A stretch of DNA of 64,000 bases from the NCBI RefSeq assembly GCF_000017585.1, contig NC_009714.1:1024663-1088662 (forward strand), given 5' to 3'. How positions within the stretch are numbered: the stretch's first letter is position 1; every line of letters starts with the position of its first letter. This stretch comes from Campylobacter hominis ATCC BAA-381. GTDB taxonomy: Bacteria > Campylobacterota > Campylobacteria > Campylobacterales > Campylobacteraceae. A program made the translations under genes and the position numbers. Positions 18,607-28,940 of this stretch are shown in pieces. Below the pieces are notes generated by a model that was not told where the DNA came from, made no database searches, and saw only the letters and a program-made list of their open reading frames with translations.

Positions 18607-19352
18607 AAAGTTTTGCCAAAATCAATATTTTTTTAAAAATCACAGGAACAAGAGGAAATTATCACGAATTAAACTCAAGATTTGTGCTTATAAAAAATCT
18701 TTTTGACGAAATAAGTTTTAAAAGCGGAAATTTTGAAGGTTTTTGTATAAAAACCGAAACCGAAATAAATGGCGAAAACATTATAAATAAAGCCTATAAC
18801 GAACTTTGTAAGGCAGGTTTTTCCCACGAATTAAATGAATTTTTTAAAAATAACTGCGTAACTTTAAAAAAAAATATTCCGCTTGGAGGCGGACTTGGAG
18901 GTGGAAGTTCAAATGCCGCCACTTTTTTAAAAATGGCTAATGAAGAGCTGAATCTTAAAATTTCAAAACGGAATTTAATGAAAATAGGCGCTAAAATAGG
19001 CGCTGACGTGAGTTTTTTTTTAAGCGATGAAATATGTGCGAATGTAAGCGGTATAGGAGAAATTATAATGCCGTTTGATGATGAAATTCCAAATTTTGAA
19101 ATTTTACAAAAACCTGTTTGCTGCGATACGGCAAAAGTTTATAAAGAGTTTCGCGCGCACTTTTTTGATACTATAAATTTAAAATTTTCAGCTAGACTTT
19201 CACGTTTAAAAAGTAGCGAAATTTTGGCAAATTTTAAAAATTATATGTTAAATGACCTGCTTGTGCCGGCACAAAAAATTTATCCAAATTTAAAAATCAA
19301 TAACGATGAATTTTTGAGCGGCAGCGGAAGCAGCTGTTTTAAGGTAAAATAA
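18603..19352 (+). CDS. ispE: 4-diphosphocytidyl-2-C-methyl-D-erythritol kinase
   Basis: IspE phosphorylates CDP-methylerythritol in the non-mevalonate isoprenoid pathway. It is a GHMP kinase; the phosphate loop [15 protein letters not shown] is near residues 97-111 and the C-terminal GSGSSCF is the third GHMP motif. N-terminal [10 protein letters not shown] holds the usual substrate residues. The length, 249, is a little short but normal for the lineage. It overlaps truB by 4 bases and smpB by 1, so expression is coupled. Confidence 0.93.
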   Translation: MKSFAKINIFLKITGTRGNYHELNSRFVLIKNLFDEISFKSGNFEGFCIKTETEINGENIINKAYNELCKAGFSHELNEFFKNNCVTLKKNIPLGGGLGGGSSNAATFLKMANEELNLKISKRNLMKIGAKIGADVSFFLSDEICANVSGIGEIIMPFDDEIPNFEILQKPVCCDTAKVYKEFRAHFFDTINLKFSARLSRLKSSEILANFKNYMLNDLLVPAQKIYPNLKINNDEFLSGSGSSCFKVK

Positions 19353-19813
19353 TGAAAGAACTGACAAAAAATAAAAAAGCGTGGCATAATTTTACGATAA
19401 TAGAAAATTTTGAAGCCGGAATTGTGCTTAAAGGTAGCGAAGTAAAAGCATTAAGAATGGGGCGTGCAAACCTGAAAGACAGCTTTTGCAGAATCATCAA
19501 AGGAGAACTTTTTTTATTAAACGCTCACATCAGTTTTTTGGAAAATACAAATGCATTTTTTCGTCCAAGCGAAAACGGCGCAAGAAAACTTTTAATGCAT
19601 AAAAAAGAGATAAACAGACTTTTTGGCGCCGTTTCAAAAGAAGGTATGGCGATTGTGGCGCTATCGCTTTATCTAAACGACAAAAACAAAGTAAAAGCGC
19701 GAATCGCGCTTGCGAAAGGCAAAAATCTGCACGATAAAAGAGAGGCTTTAAAACGAAAAGAAGCCGAACGTGAAGCACAAAGCGCGATGAAAAGATATGC
19801 AAAAGGATACTGA
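19352..19813 (+). CDS. smpB: SsrA-binding protein SmpB
   Basis: SmpB binds tmRNA and delivers it to stalled ribosomes. The 153-residue protein shows the family core: [25 protein letters not shown] and RANLKDSF, and the basic tail ([20 protein letters not shown]) that reaches into the mRNA channel. Its start overlaps the ispE stop by one base (TAATG). The tmRNA gene ssrA was not found in this window. Confidence 0.96.
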   Translation: MKELTKNKKAWHNFTIIENFEAGIVLKGSEVKALRMGRANLKDSFCRIIKGELFLLNAHISFLENTNAFFRPSENGARKLLMHKKEINRLFGAVSKEGMAIVALSLYLNDKNKVKARIALAKGKNLHDKREALKRKEAEREAQSAMKRYAKGY

Positions 19814-20407
19814 GTGAAAAAAATTTTAGGAATTTTAATTTCAGCAATGATTTTTCTTGGCGGTTGCGACGAGCGTAACGATACAATTTCAAGTGAACAG
19901 AATTTCGCTCCATATGAAGTTGGCGAGCAAATTTCTCTAAAAAGCGTAAGCGGCGATGAAATAACAATAAAACGCACGAATGAAGGCTTTAAATTAGCAA
20001 ATAGCGACAAACTTCTTATGTTTGACATTTTTGCAACTTATTGTGAGCCTTGCAAAGCGGAAGCCGCTCATCTTACCGATCTAATAAATAAAAACAAGGA
20101 AAATATGGCTTTTATAGGACTTATAACTTTTGAAGAGATTGAAAATCATGAAATAATCGAAAATTTTATGAAAAAATACGGCGCTTATTATTTCATAGCA
20201 AACGAAAAAGAAAATGACAGACTGATTGCTCAAATTTTAAACGATATAAAATACAATCACGCACTTTCAATACCGTTTAAAGTTTTACTTCAAAACGGCA
20301 AATATGTTAACTTAACGGATTTTAACGAAGGAATGCGATTTAAAAAATATTATCTTGGCGCGGTGCCTGAGGGCGTAATAGAAAATGATTTACAAAGGCT
20401 TAAATAA
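19814..20407 (+). CDS. TlpA-like thioredoxin-fold lipoprotein
   Basis: A 197-residue protein starting at a GTG immediately after the smpB stop. It has a lipoprotein signal with lipobox FLGGC (Cys about residue 18) and a thioredoxin-fold domain with the redox pair C-E-P-C in FATYCEPCKAEAAHL near residue 78. It probably reduces or exchanges disulfides at the periplasmic face, for example in cytochrome c maturation. The same type of gene occupies this position in C. jejuni. The stop overlaps clpS by one base. Confidence 0.85.
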   Translation: MKKILGILISAMIFLGGCDERNDTISSEQNFAPYEVGEQISLKSVSGDEITIKRTNEGFKLANSDKLLMFDIFATYCEPCKAEAAHLTDLINKNKENMAFIGLITFEEIENHEIIENFMKKYGAYYFIANEKENDRLIAQILNDIKYNHALSIPFKVLLQNGKYVNLTDFNEGMRFKKYYLGAVPEGVIENDLQRLK

Positions 20408-20700
20408 TGGCATTTCAAAATGAATCACAAACAAAAACAAAAATTTTCATACCGAAAATTTACCGCGTAATTTTACTGAATGATGATGTTACGACTATGG
20501 ATTTTGTCGTAATGATTTTGATGGAAATTTTTGAAAAAACGCGAGATGAAGCAATAAATATTATGCTACATATACATAAAAACGGTTCAGGAATTTGCGG
20601 AAGTTACATAAAAGAAATCGCTGAAACCAAAAAAGATGAAGTAAAAATGCTGGCTAAAAAAGCGAATTTTCCGTTAGTTTGTGAAATAGAGGAAGAATAA
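20407..20700 (+). CDS. clpS: ATP-dependent Clp protease adaptor ClpS
   Basis: ClpS recognises N-degron residues and hands the proteins to ClpA. The 97-residue protein has the core YRVILLNDDVTTMDFVVMIL and the later MLHIHKNGSGICGSY block. The DD-x-T pocket residues are present. It overlaps clpA by one base (TAATG), the standard adaptor-chaperone pair. Confidence 0.96.
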   Translation: MAFQNESQTKTKIFIPKIYRVILLNDDVTTMDFVVMILMEIFEKTRDEAINIMLHIHKNGSGICGSYIKEIAETKKDEVKMLAKKANFPLVCEIEEE

Positions 20701-22889
20701 TGGCAAATTTTATGTTTGGATACTATTTTAAAAACGGCGTGCGTGTGGCGCGCAAATATAGAAATAATTATCTTACGACATATCATATTCTTTTTTCTTT
20801 TTTCAGATACGACGTTTTTAAAGAATTTTTTTATTACTACGGAATGCAAAATGACGTAGGCGAAACTATCCGTCAAATCATCGAAAATTTTCCGAAATCA
20901 AAAAATAAAAAATTGAAAATGACAACCGAACTGAAATATCTGATAAATCAAATAAATGAAATCGGCACAAACAAAAATGAATATGAAGATATTTTCAGAT
21001 TTATGTTTTTAGCTAGAAAAATGGATGAAAATTATAGAGAACTTTTTGATTTTATCACACCAAATGACAGTTATGAAAGTCTTTCACTGACATTTTTCGA
21101 ATGGTTGAAAAGACAAAAAAGCATTCCTATGGCGGAATTTCTGGACTCTTTCGAAAATCAGGATGAAAACGAAGATCAAAGATCTCCTCTTGAAATTTGG
21201 GGACGAAATCTTTGCGAAGAAGCAAGGCTTGGAAAACTTGATAAACTTATAGGAAGAGAAAAGGAAGTTGAAAAAACACTTCAAACACTTTGCAGACGCA
21301 AAAAAAATAATCCTTTACTAGTAGGTGAAGCAGGCGTTGGGAAAACAGCCGTCGTAGAAGGAATCGCACAAAAAATCGCATTCAACGACGGACCGGAAAA
21401 ATTGAAAAATAAAGAAATTTATGAAATAAACTTAACTTCAATGCTTGCAGGAACTACATACAGAGGCGATTTTGAGCAAAGAGTAAATGACCTTATAGAT
21501 GAATTAAAAAATAAAAAAAACGTGATAATATTTTTCGATGAAATTCACACGATTTTGGGCGCAGGAAGCACAGGCGGAAGCGATGCCGATTTAGCCGACG
21601 CCCTAAAACCGGCTCTTGCAAACGGTGAAATTTCCTGCATCGGAGCTACTACTTATGCGGAATTTAGAGATTTCGGCAAGGACAAAGCTCTACTTAGAAG
21701 ATTCAACAAAATTGACATTTGTGAGCCCACATTGGAAGACAGCTTTAAAATTTTAAAAGGCGGTGCGCCGCGTTATGAAAATTTTCACGGCGTGAAATTC
21801 AGTGATGAAATTTTAAATGAATGCGTAAGACTTTCCAAAAAATATTTAAGTGATAAATTTTTGCCCGATAGCGCATTTGATTTAATTGATGAAATAGGTG
21901 CAAGTTTCAGCTTAAAAGGGCGCCACGGCGAAGTAAGTCAGGATGATGTAAGAAAAATTTTAAGCGTAATGGCAAATGCTGAAAATATAAATAGTGATAA
22001 TTCGGAAATTTTAAAAAATCTGAAAACAAATTTAAAATCTGAAATTTTCGGTCAGGATAGCGCTGTAGATACGCTTTATAAGGCACTTTTGCGCTCATAT
22101 GCAGGCATAAAAGATGAAAATCGCCCGATTGGCGTATTTTTATTTACAGGAAATAGCGGAGTTGGCAAAACAGAACTTGCAAAAGTGCTTGCAAACTCGC
22201 TGAATGTAAGTTTTTTACGCTTTGATATGAGCGAATATATGGAAGAAAACAGCGTCTCGAAATTTATAGGCTCGGCTCCCGGATATGTAGGATTTGAACA
22301 AGGCGGAATCTTAACAAATGCCGTCAAAAAGCATCCTTACAGCGTTTTACTTTTTGATGAAATAGAAAAAGCGAACCCCACAATCATAAATATATTTTTA
22401 GGAATTTTCGATAACGCTTCATTAAGTGATAATCTCGGTGAAAAGGCCGATTTTAAAAATACAATCATAATAATGAGCTCAAATCTTGGCACAAAAGAGG
22501 CGGCTACTCTTGGATTTAAAAGAGATACGGCTGAAAAAATAAACACTGCCGTACATGATTTTTTTAGCCCTGAGCTTAGAGCAAGAATAGATAAAATAAT
22601 AAATTTCAATCCTTTAAATAATGAAATTTTAAAACAAATCGTAGATAAATATATAAAAAATTTGGAAAATAAATTAAAAAATGTCAAGTTTGATTTGGAC
22701 GAAAACGCAAAAGAATTTTTAATCAAAAAAGGTGCAAATACGGAATCAGGCGCAAGAAATTTAAAACGCATAATTGATGGTGAGATTAGCGACATTATAA
22801 GCGGTGAAATTCTATTTGGAAAATTAAAAAACGGCGGAACTGTAAAAATTTCAACGGAAAATGAAAAATTAACATTTGAGTTTAACTGA
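20700..22889 (+). CDS. clpA: ATP-dependent Clp protease ATP-binding subunit ClpA
   Basis: ClpA unfolds substrates and feeds them into ClpP. Two AAA+ modules are clear: the first with Walker [14 protein letters not shown] (about residue 216) and Walker [15 protein letters not shown], the second with [16 protein letters not shown] (about 483) and [10 protein letters not shown]. The N-domain is divergent but present. At 729 residues it is near the usual length. It lies between clpS and ftsI in an overlapping cluster. Confidence 0.95.
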   Translation: MANFMFGYYFKNGVRVARKYRNNYLTTYHILFSFFRYDVFKEFFYYYGMQNDVGETIRQIIENFPKSKNKKLKMTTELKYLINQINEIGTNKNEYEDIFRFMFLARKMDENYRELFDFITPNDSYESLSLTFFEWLKRQKSIPMAEFLDSFENQDENEDQRSPLEIWGRNLCEEARLGKLDKLIGREKEVEKTLQTLCRRKKNNPLLVGEAGVGKTAVVEGIAQKIAFNDGPEKLKNKEIYEINLTSMLAGTTYRGDFEQRVNDLIDELKNKKNVIIFFDEIHTILGAGSTGGSDADLADALKPALANGEISCIGATTYAEFRDFGKDKALLRRFNKIDICEPTLEDSFKILKGGAPRYENFHGVKFSDEILNECVRLSKKYLSDKFLPDSAFDLIDEIGASFSLKGRHGEVSQDDVRKILSVMANAENINSDNSEILKNLKTNLKSEIFGQDSAVDTLYKALLRSYAGIKDENRPIGVFLFTGNSGVGKTELAKVLANSLNVSFLRFDMSEYMEENSVSKFIGSAPGYVGFEQGGILTNAVKKHPYSVLLFDEIEKANPTIINIFLGIFDNASLSDNLGEKADFKNTIIIMSSNLGTKEAATLGFKRDTAEKINTAVHDFFSPELRARIDKIINFNPLNNEILKQIVDKYIKNLENKLKNVKFDLDENAKEFLIKKGANTESGARNLKRIIDGEISDIISGEILFGKLKNGGTVKISTENEKLTFEFN

Positions 22890-22890
22890 A

Positions 22891-24708
22891 ATGAGAAAAT
22901 TTTTTAAATTTCTAAAAAACATCAATTTATTTAAACTGAATTATCTAATAATTCCTCTACTTTTATTAATTTTTTTATATGTGGTTTATTATTGGTCAAG
23001 TGCAAATCGCCGTCTGCCGAATTTAAAATCATCTGAAATAAACACCGCAATTCGCGGCGAAATCGTAACAAGCGACAACTATATAAGCGCAAACTCACAA
23101 AAACTTTACAAAGTAAGTGTGGATAGCAGAAGTATAGACCCGAATAAATTGGAACTTTTTGTAAAACTTTACTGTATTTATACAGGAGATAACGAAAAAC
23201 GCGTAAAAGACGCGATAACTTCCTCAAAAGGAACAATTGTATTAAGCTATAAAATAGACGCTAAAATGGCAGTTCATCTAAAAGAACTCGCAAGAAAACT
23301 GAATTTGAAAAAAGTTTTTGTCTCTTTTTTGACACCAAGCGGAAAATCAAATCCGCCTATTAGAATGAGCGTCTCACAAAGCGGCGAAAAGCGGGTTTAT
23401 AATACAGCAGACAGTCTAACTCCGCTAATTGGCTACATAAATAAAACAGAATTGGATGGAATTACACGCGTTAAAGGCATAAAAGGCATCGAAAAATACT
23501 ATGAATATTATCTTAATCCGATTAATGATGAAAAAATTTCAGGTTTGCGTGATATAGGCGACAATATAATTTTAGAAAAATCAAGTCGCAAATCAAGCAA
23601 AATAGACGGATATGACGCAATTTTAAATATCGACCTTAAGGTTCAGAAAGAGCTCGAATTTTTAGCGGACAATGCGGCAGACGATTATGACGCAAAAGAA
23701 ATTTTAATAGCGGTTATGGATTCGAAAAGCGGTAAAATTTTAGCCCTTGCTACGAATTTGCGTTATAATCCCGGAAATATTACAAAAAAAACATTTTCAA
23801 ATTTAAACTCAACCGCAAGCGAATATGCTTATGAAATGGGATCTGTTATAAAACCGATAATTTTTTCAATAGCTTATGAAACCGGCATGGTGCGCCCAGA
23901 TGAGATGATTCCGACTTACAACGGCTCATATAAATTAGGCTCCCGCACTATAAAAGATACGCACCCTGCAAATGAAATGAGTGCAACGGATATAATCGTA
24001 CATAGTTCAAATATCGGTATGATAATGATAAGTTCCCGTTTAAGCGGAGAAATTTTACATTCAGGTTTGGAAAAATTCGGTTTTATGCAAAAAACGGGAA
24101 TCGATCTTCCTTACGAACAAAAAGGCTATATGCCGGATGTTTTCTCGCTTGAAAATAAAGTATATAAAGCTACCACGAGCTACGGATACGGACTTCAACT
24201 TACATTTTTACAACTTTTAAACGCTTATATGATTTTTAATAATGACGGCGTTATTATTTCTCCAAGAATTGTTTCGTATCTACGTAAAAACGGCGAATTT
24301 TATCAAGTAAATGAAGCTGAAAGCAGAAATGTTATAAGCAGTGAAACGGCAAATGTATTAAAAGAAATTTTGATTCAAACAGTTGAGCGCGGAACCGGTA
24401 GAAAAGGTCAGGTAGAAGGTCTTCAAATAGGCGGTAAAACAGGAACTGCAAGAATTGCAAGCGGCGGTGGATATTCAAATCTTTACAACAGCTCGTTTTT
24501 CGGTTTTGCAAACGATAAAAGTTCAAGCTTTACAATAGGCGTTTTGGTTAGAGAGCCGAAAAAAGGAAGCTATTATGCCGCTCAGAATGCACTTCCTACT
24601 TTTAGAAAAACTGTTGAAATTTTGGTAAATAACGGATATTTACATCCGTCAATCACTGATAAAAATCGCGTAATAATAAAAGATGAAAACGAAATTATCA
24701 AAGATTAA
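22891..24708 (+). CDS. ftsI: division-specific peptidoglycan transpeptidase (PBP3)
   Basis: A membrane-anchored class B penicillin-binding protein of 605 residues that cross-links septal peptidoglycan. One N-terminal helix is followed by a PBP dimer domain and the transpeptidase with S318-V-I-K321 (active-site serine), S372-S-N374 and K516-T-G-T. I use the ATG at 22891, one base after the clpA stop, rather than the overlapping TTG at 22876. FtsI rather than elongation PBP2 is favoured by length and arrangement, but the mrdA alternative is not excluded. Confidence 0.82.
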   Translation: MRKFFKFLKNINLFKLNYLIIPLLLLIFLYVVYYWSSANRRLPNLKSSEINTAIRGEIVTSDNYISANSQKLYKVSVDSRSIDPNKLELFVKLYCIYTGDNEKRVKDAITSSKGTIVLSYKIDAKMAVHLKELARKLNLKKVFVSFLTPSGKSNPPIRMSVSQSGEKRVYNTADSLTPLIGYINKTELDGITRVKGIKGIEKYYEYYLNPINDEKISGLRDIGDNIILEKSSRKSSKIDGYDAILNIDLKVQKELEFLADNAADDYDAKEILIAVMDSKSGKILALATNLRYNPGNITKKTFSNLNSTASEYAYEMGSVIKPIIFSIAYETGMVRPDEMIPTYNGSYKLGSRTIKDTHPANEMSATDIIVHSSNIGMIMISSRLSGEILHSGLEKFGFMQKTGIDLPYEQKGYMPDVFSLENKVYKATTSYGYGLQLTFLQLLNAYMIFNNDGVIISPRIVSYLRKNGEFYQVNEAESRNVISSETANVLKEILIQTVERGTGRKGQVEGLQIGGKTGTARIASGGGYSNLYNSSFFGFANDKSSSFTIGVLVREPKKGSYYAAQNALPTFRKTVEILVNNGYLHPSITDKNRVIIKDENEIIKD

Positions 24709-24729
24709 AATTTTAAAGTAAAAAGTAAG

Positions 24730-24735
24730 TATAAT
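24730..24735 (+). promoter_or_regulatory. -10 box for ccoI
   Basis: TATAAT lies 33 bases upstream of the ccoI ATG in T/A-rich DNA and is followed by the ribosome site AAAAGGCG. No clear -35 is seen, as is usual in this lineage. Confidence 0.5.
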
Positions 24736-24767
24736 CGAAATTTTAAAAAATATACGAAAAGGCGAAA

Positions 24768-27149
24768 ATGGCTAAATTAAAATGCGATCATTGCAAACTC
24801 GGTTTTGATGAAAGCGCGATGATACATTGCGAAGACGGACATAAATTTTGTTGCAACGGCTGCAAACAGGTTTTTTATCTTTTGCAGGAAAATGGACTTG
24901 AAGAATTTTATACAAGACTTGGCAAAAATACATTAAATCCGGCAAAAACACGCGAAATTTCAAAAAATGAAACGGAAGCGATTTATGAAAATTTCGTGCG
25001 CCAAAACGCAGACGGTTTTAATGAAATTTTCATAATCATAGAAGGAATTCATTGCTCAGCCTGCGTTTGGCTAAACGAAAAAGTGCTATTTAACTCAAAA
25101 GGCGTGATAGAGGCAAATATAAATGCCACAACAAACAAAGCCAAAATCGTTTGGGATGAAAACGAAACAAATCTGGCTGAAATTTTCTCAAAAATAAAAT
25201 CAATCGGTTATGAGCCGTATCCTTACGATCCAAATCGCAGTGAAACACGCATAAACTCGAAACGCCGTGAATTTTACGCAAAACTGATTGTAGGAATTTT
25301 TTCCGTAATGAATATAATGTGGATTGCAGTTGCACTTTACGGCGGATATTTTAGCGGAATGGACGCAGCTACAAAGGATATTTTGCATTTTGGAGAGTTC
25401 ATTTTGGCGACGCCAGTGCTTTTTTATACAGGAAGCGTATTTTTTAAAGGAGCATTTTTTGCCATAAAAAACCGCACGCCGAATATGGATTTGCTTATCG
25501 CGACAGGTTCAGGAATAGTATATATTTACTCTGTATATGCGATGCTTGCAAGAAACGGCGAAGTGTATTTCGACTCGGTTGCTATGATTATTACTTTTGT
25601 TTTTATAGGAAAATATCTTGAAATTTTAAGCAAGAAAAGAGCTACCGACAAACTTGATAACTTTTCAAATACCATAATAGGTGCCGTTTTAGTAAAAAAT
25701 GAAAAAGGCGGGTTTATAAATAAAAAAGCGGACGAAATCAGTATAGGCGATGAAATTTTACTGAATGAAGGCGCGAAAGTGCTGATAGACGGATGCGTAA
25801 TAAGTGGAAATGCAAGTTTTGATTATGCAAGCATAAACGGAGAAAGTGTGCCTGTCAGTGTGCAAGCAGGTGATGAAATAAAAAGCGGCGCAATTTGTAT
25901 GCAAGGATCTGTCGTTTACAGAGCAAGCGCAAATTTTAAAAACTCGCTTTTAAGCAAAATTATAGATTTATTGGAAAACGCACCTCTTAAAAAACCTCAA
26001 ATTGAGCGTATGGCAAATGAAATTTCAGGAATTTTTTCTATTGTTATTTTAACTCTGGCGGCGCTTACTTTTTTTATATGGCTTTATTTCGGTTCGTTTG
26101 ACAAAGCTCTTATTACAGCCGTCAGTGTAATCATAATAGCCTGCCCTTGCGCACTTGGACTTGCTACGCCTGTTGCCACGCTTGTAGGTCTTGGCGCAGG
26201 ATTGAAAGAAAAAATTTTATTTAAAGAGGCGAAAACTATTGAAAATATAGCAAAATGCGACACGATAGTTTTCGATAAAACCGGAACTTTGACAAACGGC
26301 AAGTTGAAAGTAAATAAAAGCAAATTTTTAATCGATTTTGACATTTCTTTACTAGATTCATTACTTAAAGCTTCAAATCACCCGATCAGCAAAGCTGTTA
26401 ACGAATTTTTAAATTTTAAAGGCGAAAATTTAAAAATTTCAAATATCAGAAATTTCCCGGCAAAAGGAATAAGCGCAAATTTCGGAAATATAAAAATAAG
26501 CGGCGGAAGCGCTAAATTTATGAGAGAACTTGGAATAAAAAATGTAGAGCATTTAGATACGAGCGAATATTTTTTTGCAATAAACGGCAAACTTGCGGCT
26601 ATTTTCGAACTTAGCGACAGTATAAAAAATGATGCGAAATCAAGCGTATCGGAACTTGAAAAACTTGGTTTTGAAATTTTTATGTTAAGCGGCGACAACG
26701 AAAACGCTGTAAAGAAAATCGCAAATGAAATAGGAATAAAAAATTATGAAAGCGGTGTTTTACCGGATAAAAAAGCAAAATTTGTACAAAATTTAAGCAA
26801 GCGGAATAAATTTGTAATTATGGTTGGCGATGGCGTCAATGACGCACCTGCTCTAAGCCTTGCAAATGTCGGAATTTGCCTAGGTTCAGGCGCTGATATA
26901 AGTATGGAAAAAAGCGATGTTGTGCTTTTAACAGACGATCTTACAAGCCTTGTGTGCGCTATAAAAATTGCAAAAAAATCATTTAAAAAAGTAAAAGAAA
27001 ATCTTATTTTCTCGCTTTGCTATAATGCGATAACAATTCCGCTTGCCTGTTTAGGTTTTATTATACCGCTATATGCGGCGATTTCCATGAGTTTCAGCTC
27101 ATTAATCGTAGTGTTGAATTCGCTTAGACTTAAAAATTTCAGGAGGTAA
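24768..27149 (+). CDS. ccoI: copper-translocating P1B-type ATPase for cbb3 oxidase assembly
   Basis: A 793-residue heavy-metal P-type ATPase. The N-terminus has a Cys-rich zinc-binding-like head (CDHCKLGF and FCCNGCKQVF) and one HMA domain with GIHCSACVW. Then come the membrane CPC metal motif (CPCALGLATP), the phosphorylation site DKTGTLTNG, and the hinge MVGDGVNDAPAL. The head domain and the following ccoS gene mark it as CcoI/FixI, which supplies copper to the catalytic subunit of cbb3 cytochrome c oxidase, rather than a copper-efflux CopA. The oxidase genes themselves are not in the window. Confidence 0.9.
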   Translation: MAKLKCDHCKLGFDESAMIHCEDGHKFCCNGCKQVFYLLQENGLEEFYTRLGKNTLNPAKTREISKNETEAIYENFVRQNADGFNEIFIIIEGIHCSACVWLNEKVLFNSKGVIEANINATTNKAKIVWDENETNLAEIFSKIKSIGYEPYPYDPNRSETRINSKRREFYAKLIVGIFSVMNIMWIAVALYGGYFSGMDAATKDILHFGEFILATPVLFYTGSVFFKGAFFAIKNRTPNMDLLIATGSGIVYIYSVYAMLARNGEVYFDSVAMIITFVFIGKYLEILSKKRATDKLDNFSNTIIGAVLVKNEKGGFINKKADEISIGDEILLNEGAKVLIDGCVISGNASFDYASINGESVPVSVQAGDEIKSGAICMQGSVVYRASANFKNSLLSKIIDLLENAPLKKPQIERMANEISGIFSIVILTLAALTFFIWLYFGSFDKALITAVSVIIIACPCALGLATPVATLVGLGAGLKEKILFKEAKTIENIAKCDTIVFDKTGTLTNGKLKVNKSKFLIDFDISLLDSLLKASNHPISKAVNEFLNFKGENLKISNIRNFPAKGISANFGNIKISGGSAKFMRELGIKNVEHLDTSEYFFAINGKLAAIFELSDSIKNDAKSSVSELEKLGFEIFMLSGDNENAVKKIANEIGIKNYESGVLPDKKAKFVQNLSKRNKFVIMVGDGVNDAPALSLANVGICLGSGADISMEKSDVVLLTDDLTSLVCAIKIAKKSFKKVKENLIFSLCYNAITIPLACLGFIIPLYAAISMSFSSLIVVLNSLRLKNFRR

Positions 27150-27151
27150 AA

Positions 27152-27379
27152 ATGAGTGGAATAATAGGAATTATGCTCGGAGTCAGTATTTTTTTGGGAG
27201 GCATTGCTCTTTTTGGACTTTTATGGGGAATTAAAACTCATCAATTTGACGATTATACAAAATTTTTGGACGGCACAAAATACGACAGTGAAGAAGCTCT
27301 AAGAGATGCTGTAAAAATGGAAGAAAAGAAAAAAAATGCACTAAAGAAAAAACATGAAAAATATATGCCGCCTGATTGA
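27152..27379 (+). CDS. ccoS: cbb3-type cytochrome oxidase assembly protein CcoS
   Basis: A 75-residue protein with one N-terminal membrane helix and the conserved follow-up LLWGIKTHQFDD, then a charged tail. It follows ccoI by two bases with AGGAGG immediately before it. CcoS is needed for haem and copper insertion into the cbb3 oxidase. The tail is longer and more Lys-rich than in minimal CcoS proteins. Confidence 0.88.
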   Translation: MSGIIGIMLGVSIFLGGIALFGLLWGIKTHQFDDYTKFLDGTKYDSEEALRDAVKMEEKKKNALKKKHEKYMPPD

Positions 27380-27409
27380 AAATATTATTTAAAATTTGCT
27401 TTTAGGATG

Positions 27410-27415
27410 TATAAT
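27410..27415 (+). promoter_or_regulatory. -10 box for the PerM-like permease
   Basis: TATAAT preceded by an extended TG-like GATG stands about 60 bases before the TTG start at 27476. Assignment rests on match to the consensus only. Confidence 0.4.
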
Positions 27416-27475
27416 TTTTAGAAGTTCTTATCTTTTTCATAAAAATTCAAGCATTTTAAAATTTAAGGAAATCTC

Positions 27476-28495
27476 TTGAAATTACAGACATTTTTAATAA
27501 CACTGGCGTCTATAGTTATAATTTTCGCAGGATTAAAAGCTGCAAATTCAGTTGTAGTACCATTTTTACTTGCAACTTTTATAGCTATTGTAACATCACC
27601 GATTTTAGATATTTTAGAAAAAGTTAAAATTCCTAGAATCATCTCTTTTATACTTGTGACGTTCTGTATGCTTGGATTTTTAGCATTTATCGGAAGTGTG
27701 GCGGTTGGTACGATGTTTGACTTTTTAGGACAACTTCCTGAATTTAATAGAAAATTCCAAATCATACTAAATGAATGGATGGAAAATCTAAATAACACAG
27801 AATTTAGAGATATGATAGTTTTTGATCCGAATATGTTTAACTTGGAATCTAATAAAATTATTACGACAACAAGCTCGCTTGTCAGAAAAACAGGCTCAAT
27901 TATGTCGATGTGGCTTTTTATACTTTTATTAGTTGCTTTTATGCTTTTTGAAACAAGAATAATGCAGGAAAAGGTAAAATATCTAAGCGTAAAATACTCA
28001 AACGCGATAGTTTTTGTGCATTCATTTGTCTATAACCTTAAAAGATATCTTTTTATAAAAACAATCGTTTCAACAGCAACCGGTATTATTATAGGTTCAG
28101 GGCTATATTATTTAAACATACCTTATGCGGTTTTATGGGGAATAGTAGCTTTTATAATGAACTATATACCAACAATCGGCTCGTTTGTAGCTGCCGTTCC
28201 GGCTGTTTTTATAGCTCTTTTAAGCGGAAATATTTCAGATGCGATCTGGGTTATCATCCTCTATACTGCTACAAATACTATTTTAGGTGTGATTTTAGAA
28301 CCGAGACTGGTCGGCGAAGAACTTGGAATTTCAACTATAACTGTGCTTTTCAGCTTACTTTTATGGGGATATGTCTTAGGGATAGGCGGACTTTTTTTAG
28401 CGGTTCCACTAACTATGACTATTCAAATCGCACTTAAAATAAACCCTAAAACAGAATTTATAGCTGTAATGTTAAGTAATAAAGTTGAAAAGTAA
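27476..28495 (+). CDS. AI-2E/PerM family transporter
   Basis: A 339-residue integral membrane protein with seven to eight helices and the PerM signature region NYIPTIGSFVAAVPAVF near residue 225 and LEPRLVGEELGIS near 280. Members have been linked to autoinducer-2 export or sodium-proton antiport, but most are unassigned. The start is TTG preceded by AAGGAAA; no better start is seen. It stands alone with about 400 non-coding bases after it. Confidence 0.8.
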   Translation: MKLQTFLITLASIVIIFAGLKAANSVVVPFLLATFIAIVTSPILDILEKVKIPRIISFILVTFCMLGFLAFIGSVAVGTMFDFLGQLPEFNRKFQIILNEWMENLNNTEFRDMIVFDPNMFNLESNKIITTTSSLVRKTGSIMSMWLFILLLVAFMLFETRIMQEKVKYLSVKYSNAIVFVHSFVYNLKRYLFIKTIVSTATGIIIGSGLYYLNIPYAVLWGIVAFIMNYIPTIGSFVAAVPAVFIALLSGNISDAIWVIILYTATNTILGVILEPRLVGEELGISTITVLFSLLLWGYVLGIGGLFLAVPLTMTIQIALKINPKTEFIAVMLSNKVEK

Positions 28496-28902
28496 AACAG
28501 TATTTAATTCTCAACCAAAATATATTATATCGTGTAATAATATCTGTAAAATTTTAGGATATTTATTTTTTATAAAAAAATATAAAATTCAACAAGTAGT
28601 GCGCATAATAAAATAATGCATATATATTAGTATAAAAACTTGCGGCGCAGTTTAAGTTAAAAAAGTCTTTGAGATAAAATATATTTGATATAAACTTAAT
28701 GACAACACAAATAAAATACAAAATCCAATTTTAAAATTTATTTCTCTTATTTTAGAATATTTCATATAGCTTAGTGTTATAAAATTTGTCATATATTATA
28801 AGTAGCAAAAAAATATAATGTTTTAATACTTTAATTTATCACCGTTAGATATTAATCTTGATTTTTATATGTTCCGTGAAATTATTTGTTAAATTTAAGA
28901 AG
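28496..28902. other. non-coding gap
   Basis: About 400 AT-rich bases between the permease and the dnaK terminator. I see no open frame, tRNA, dyad or repeat worth naming. Confidence 0.6.
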
Positions 28903-28928
28903 AAAGGCGTGAAAAGCTTCACGCCTTT
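28903..28928 (-). terminator. intrinsic terminator of the hrcA-grpE-dnaK operon
   Basis: AAAGGCGTGAA and TTCACGCCTTT form a perfect 11-bp stem around AAGC. On the minus strand it continues into a T/C-rich tract, ending dnaK transcription. It would also work from the other side. Confidence 0.85.
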
Positions 28929-28940
28929 ATATGTTTTGAA

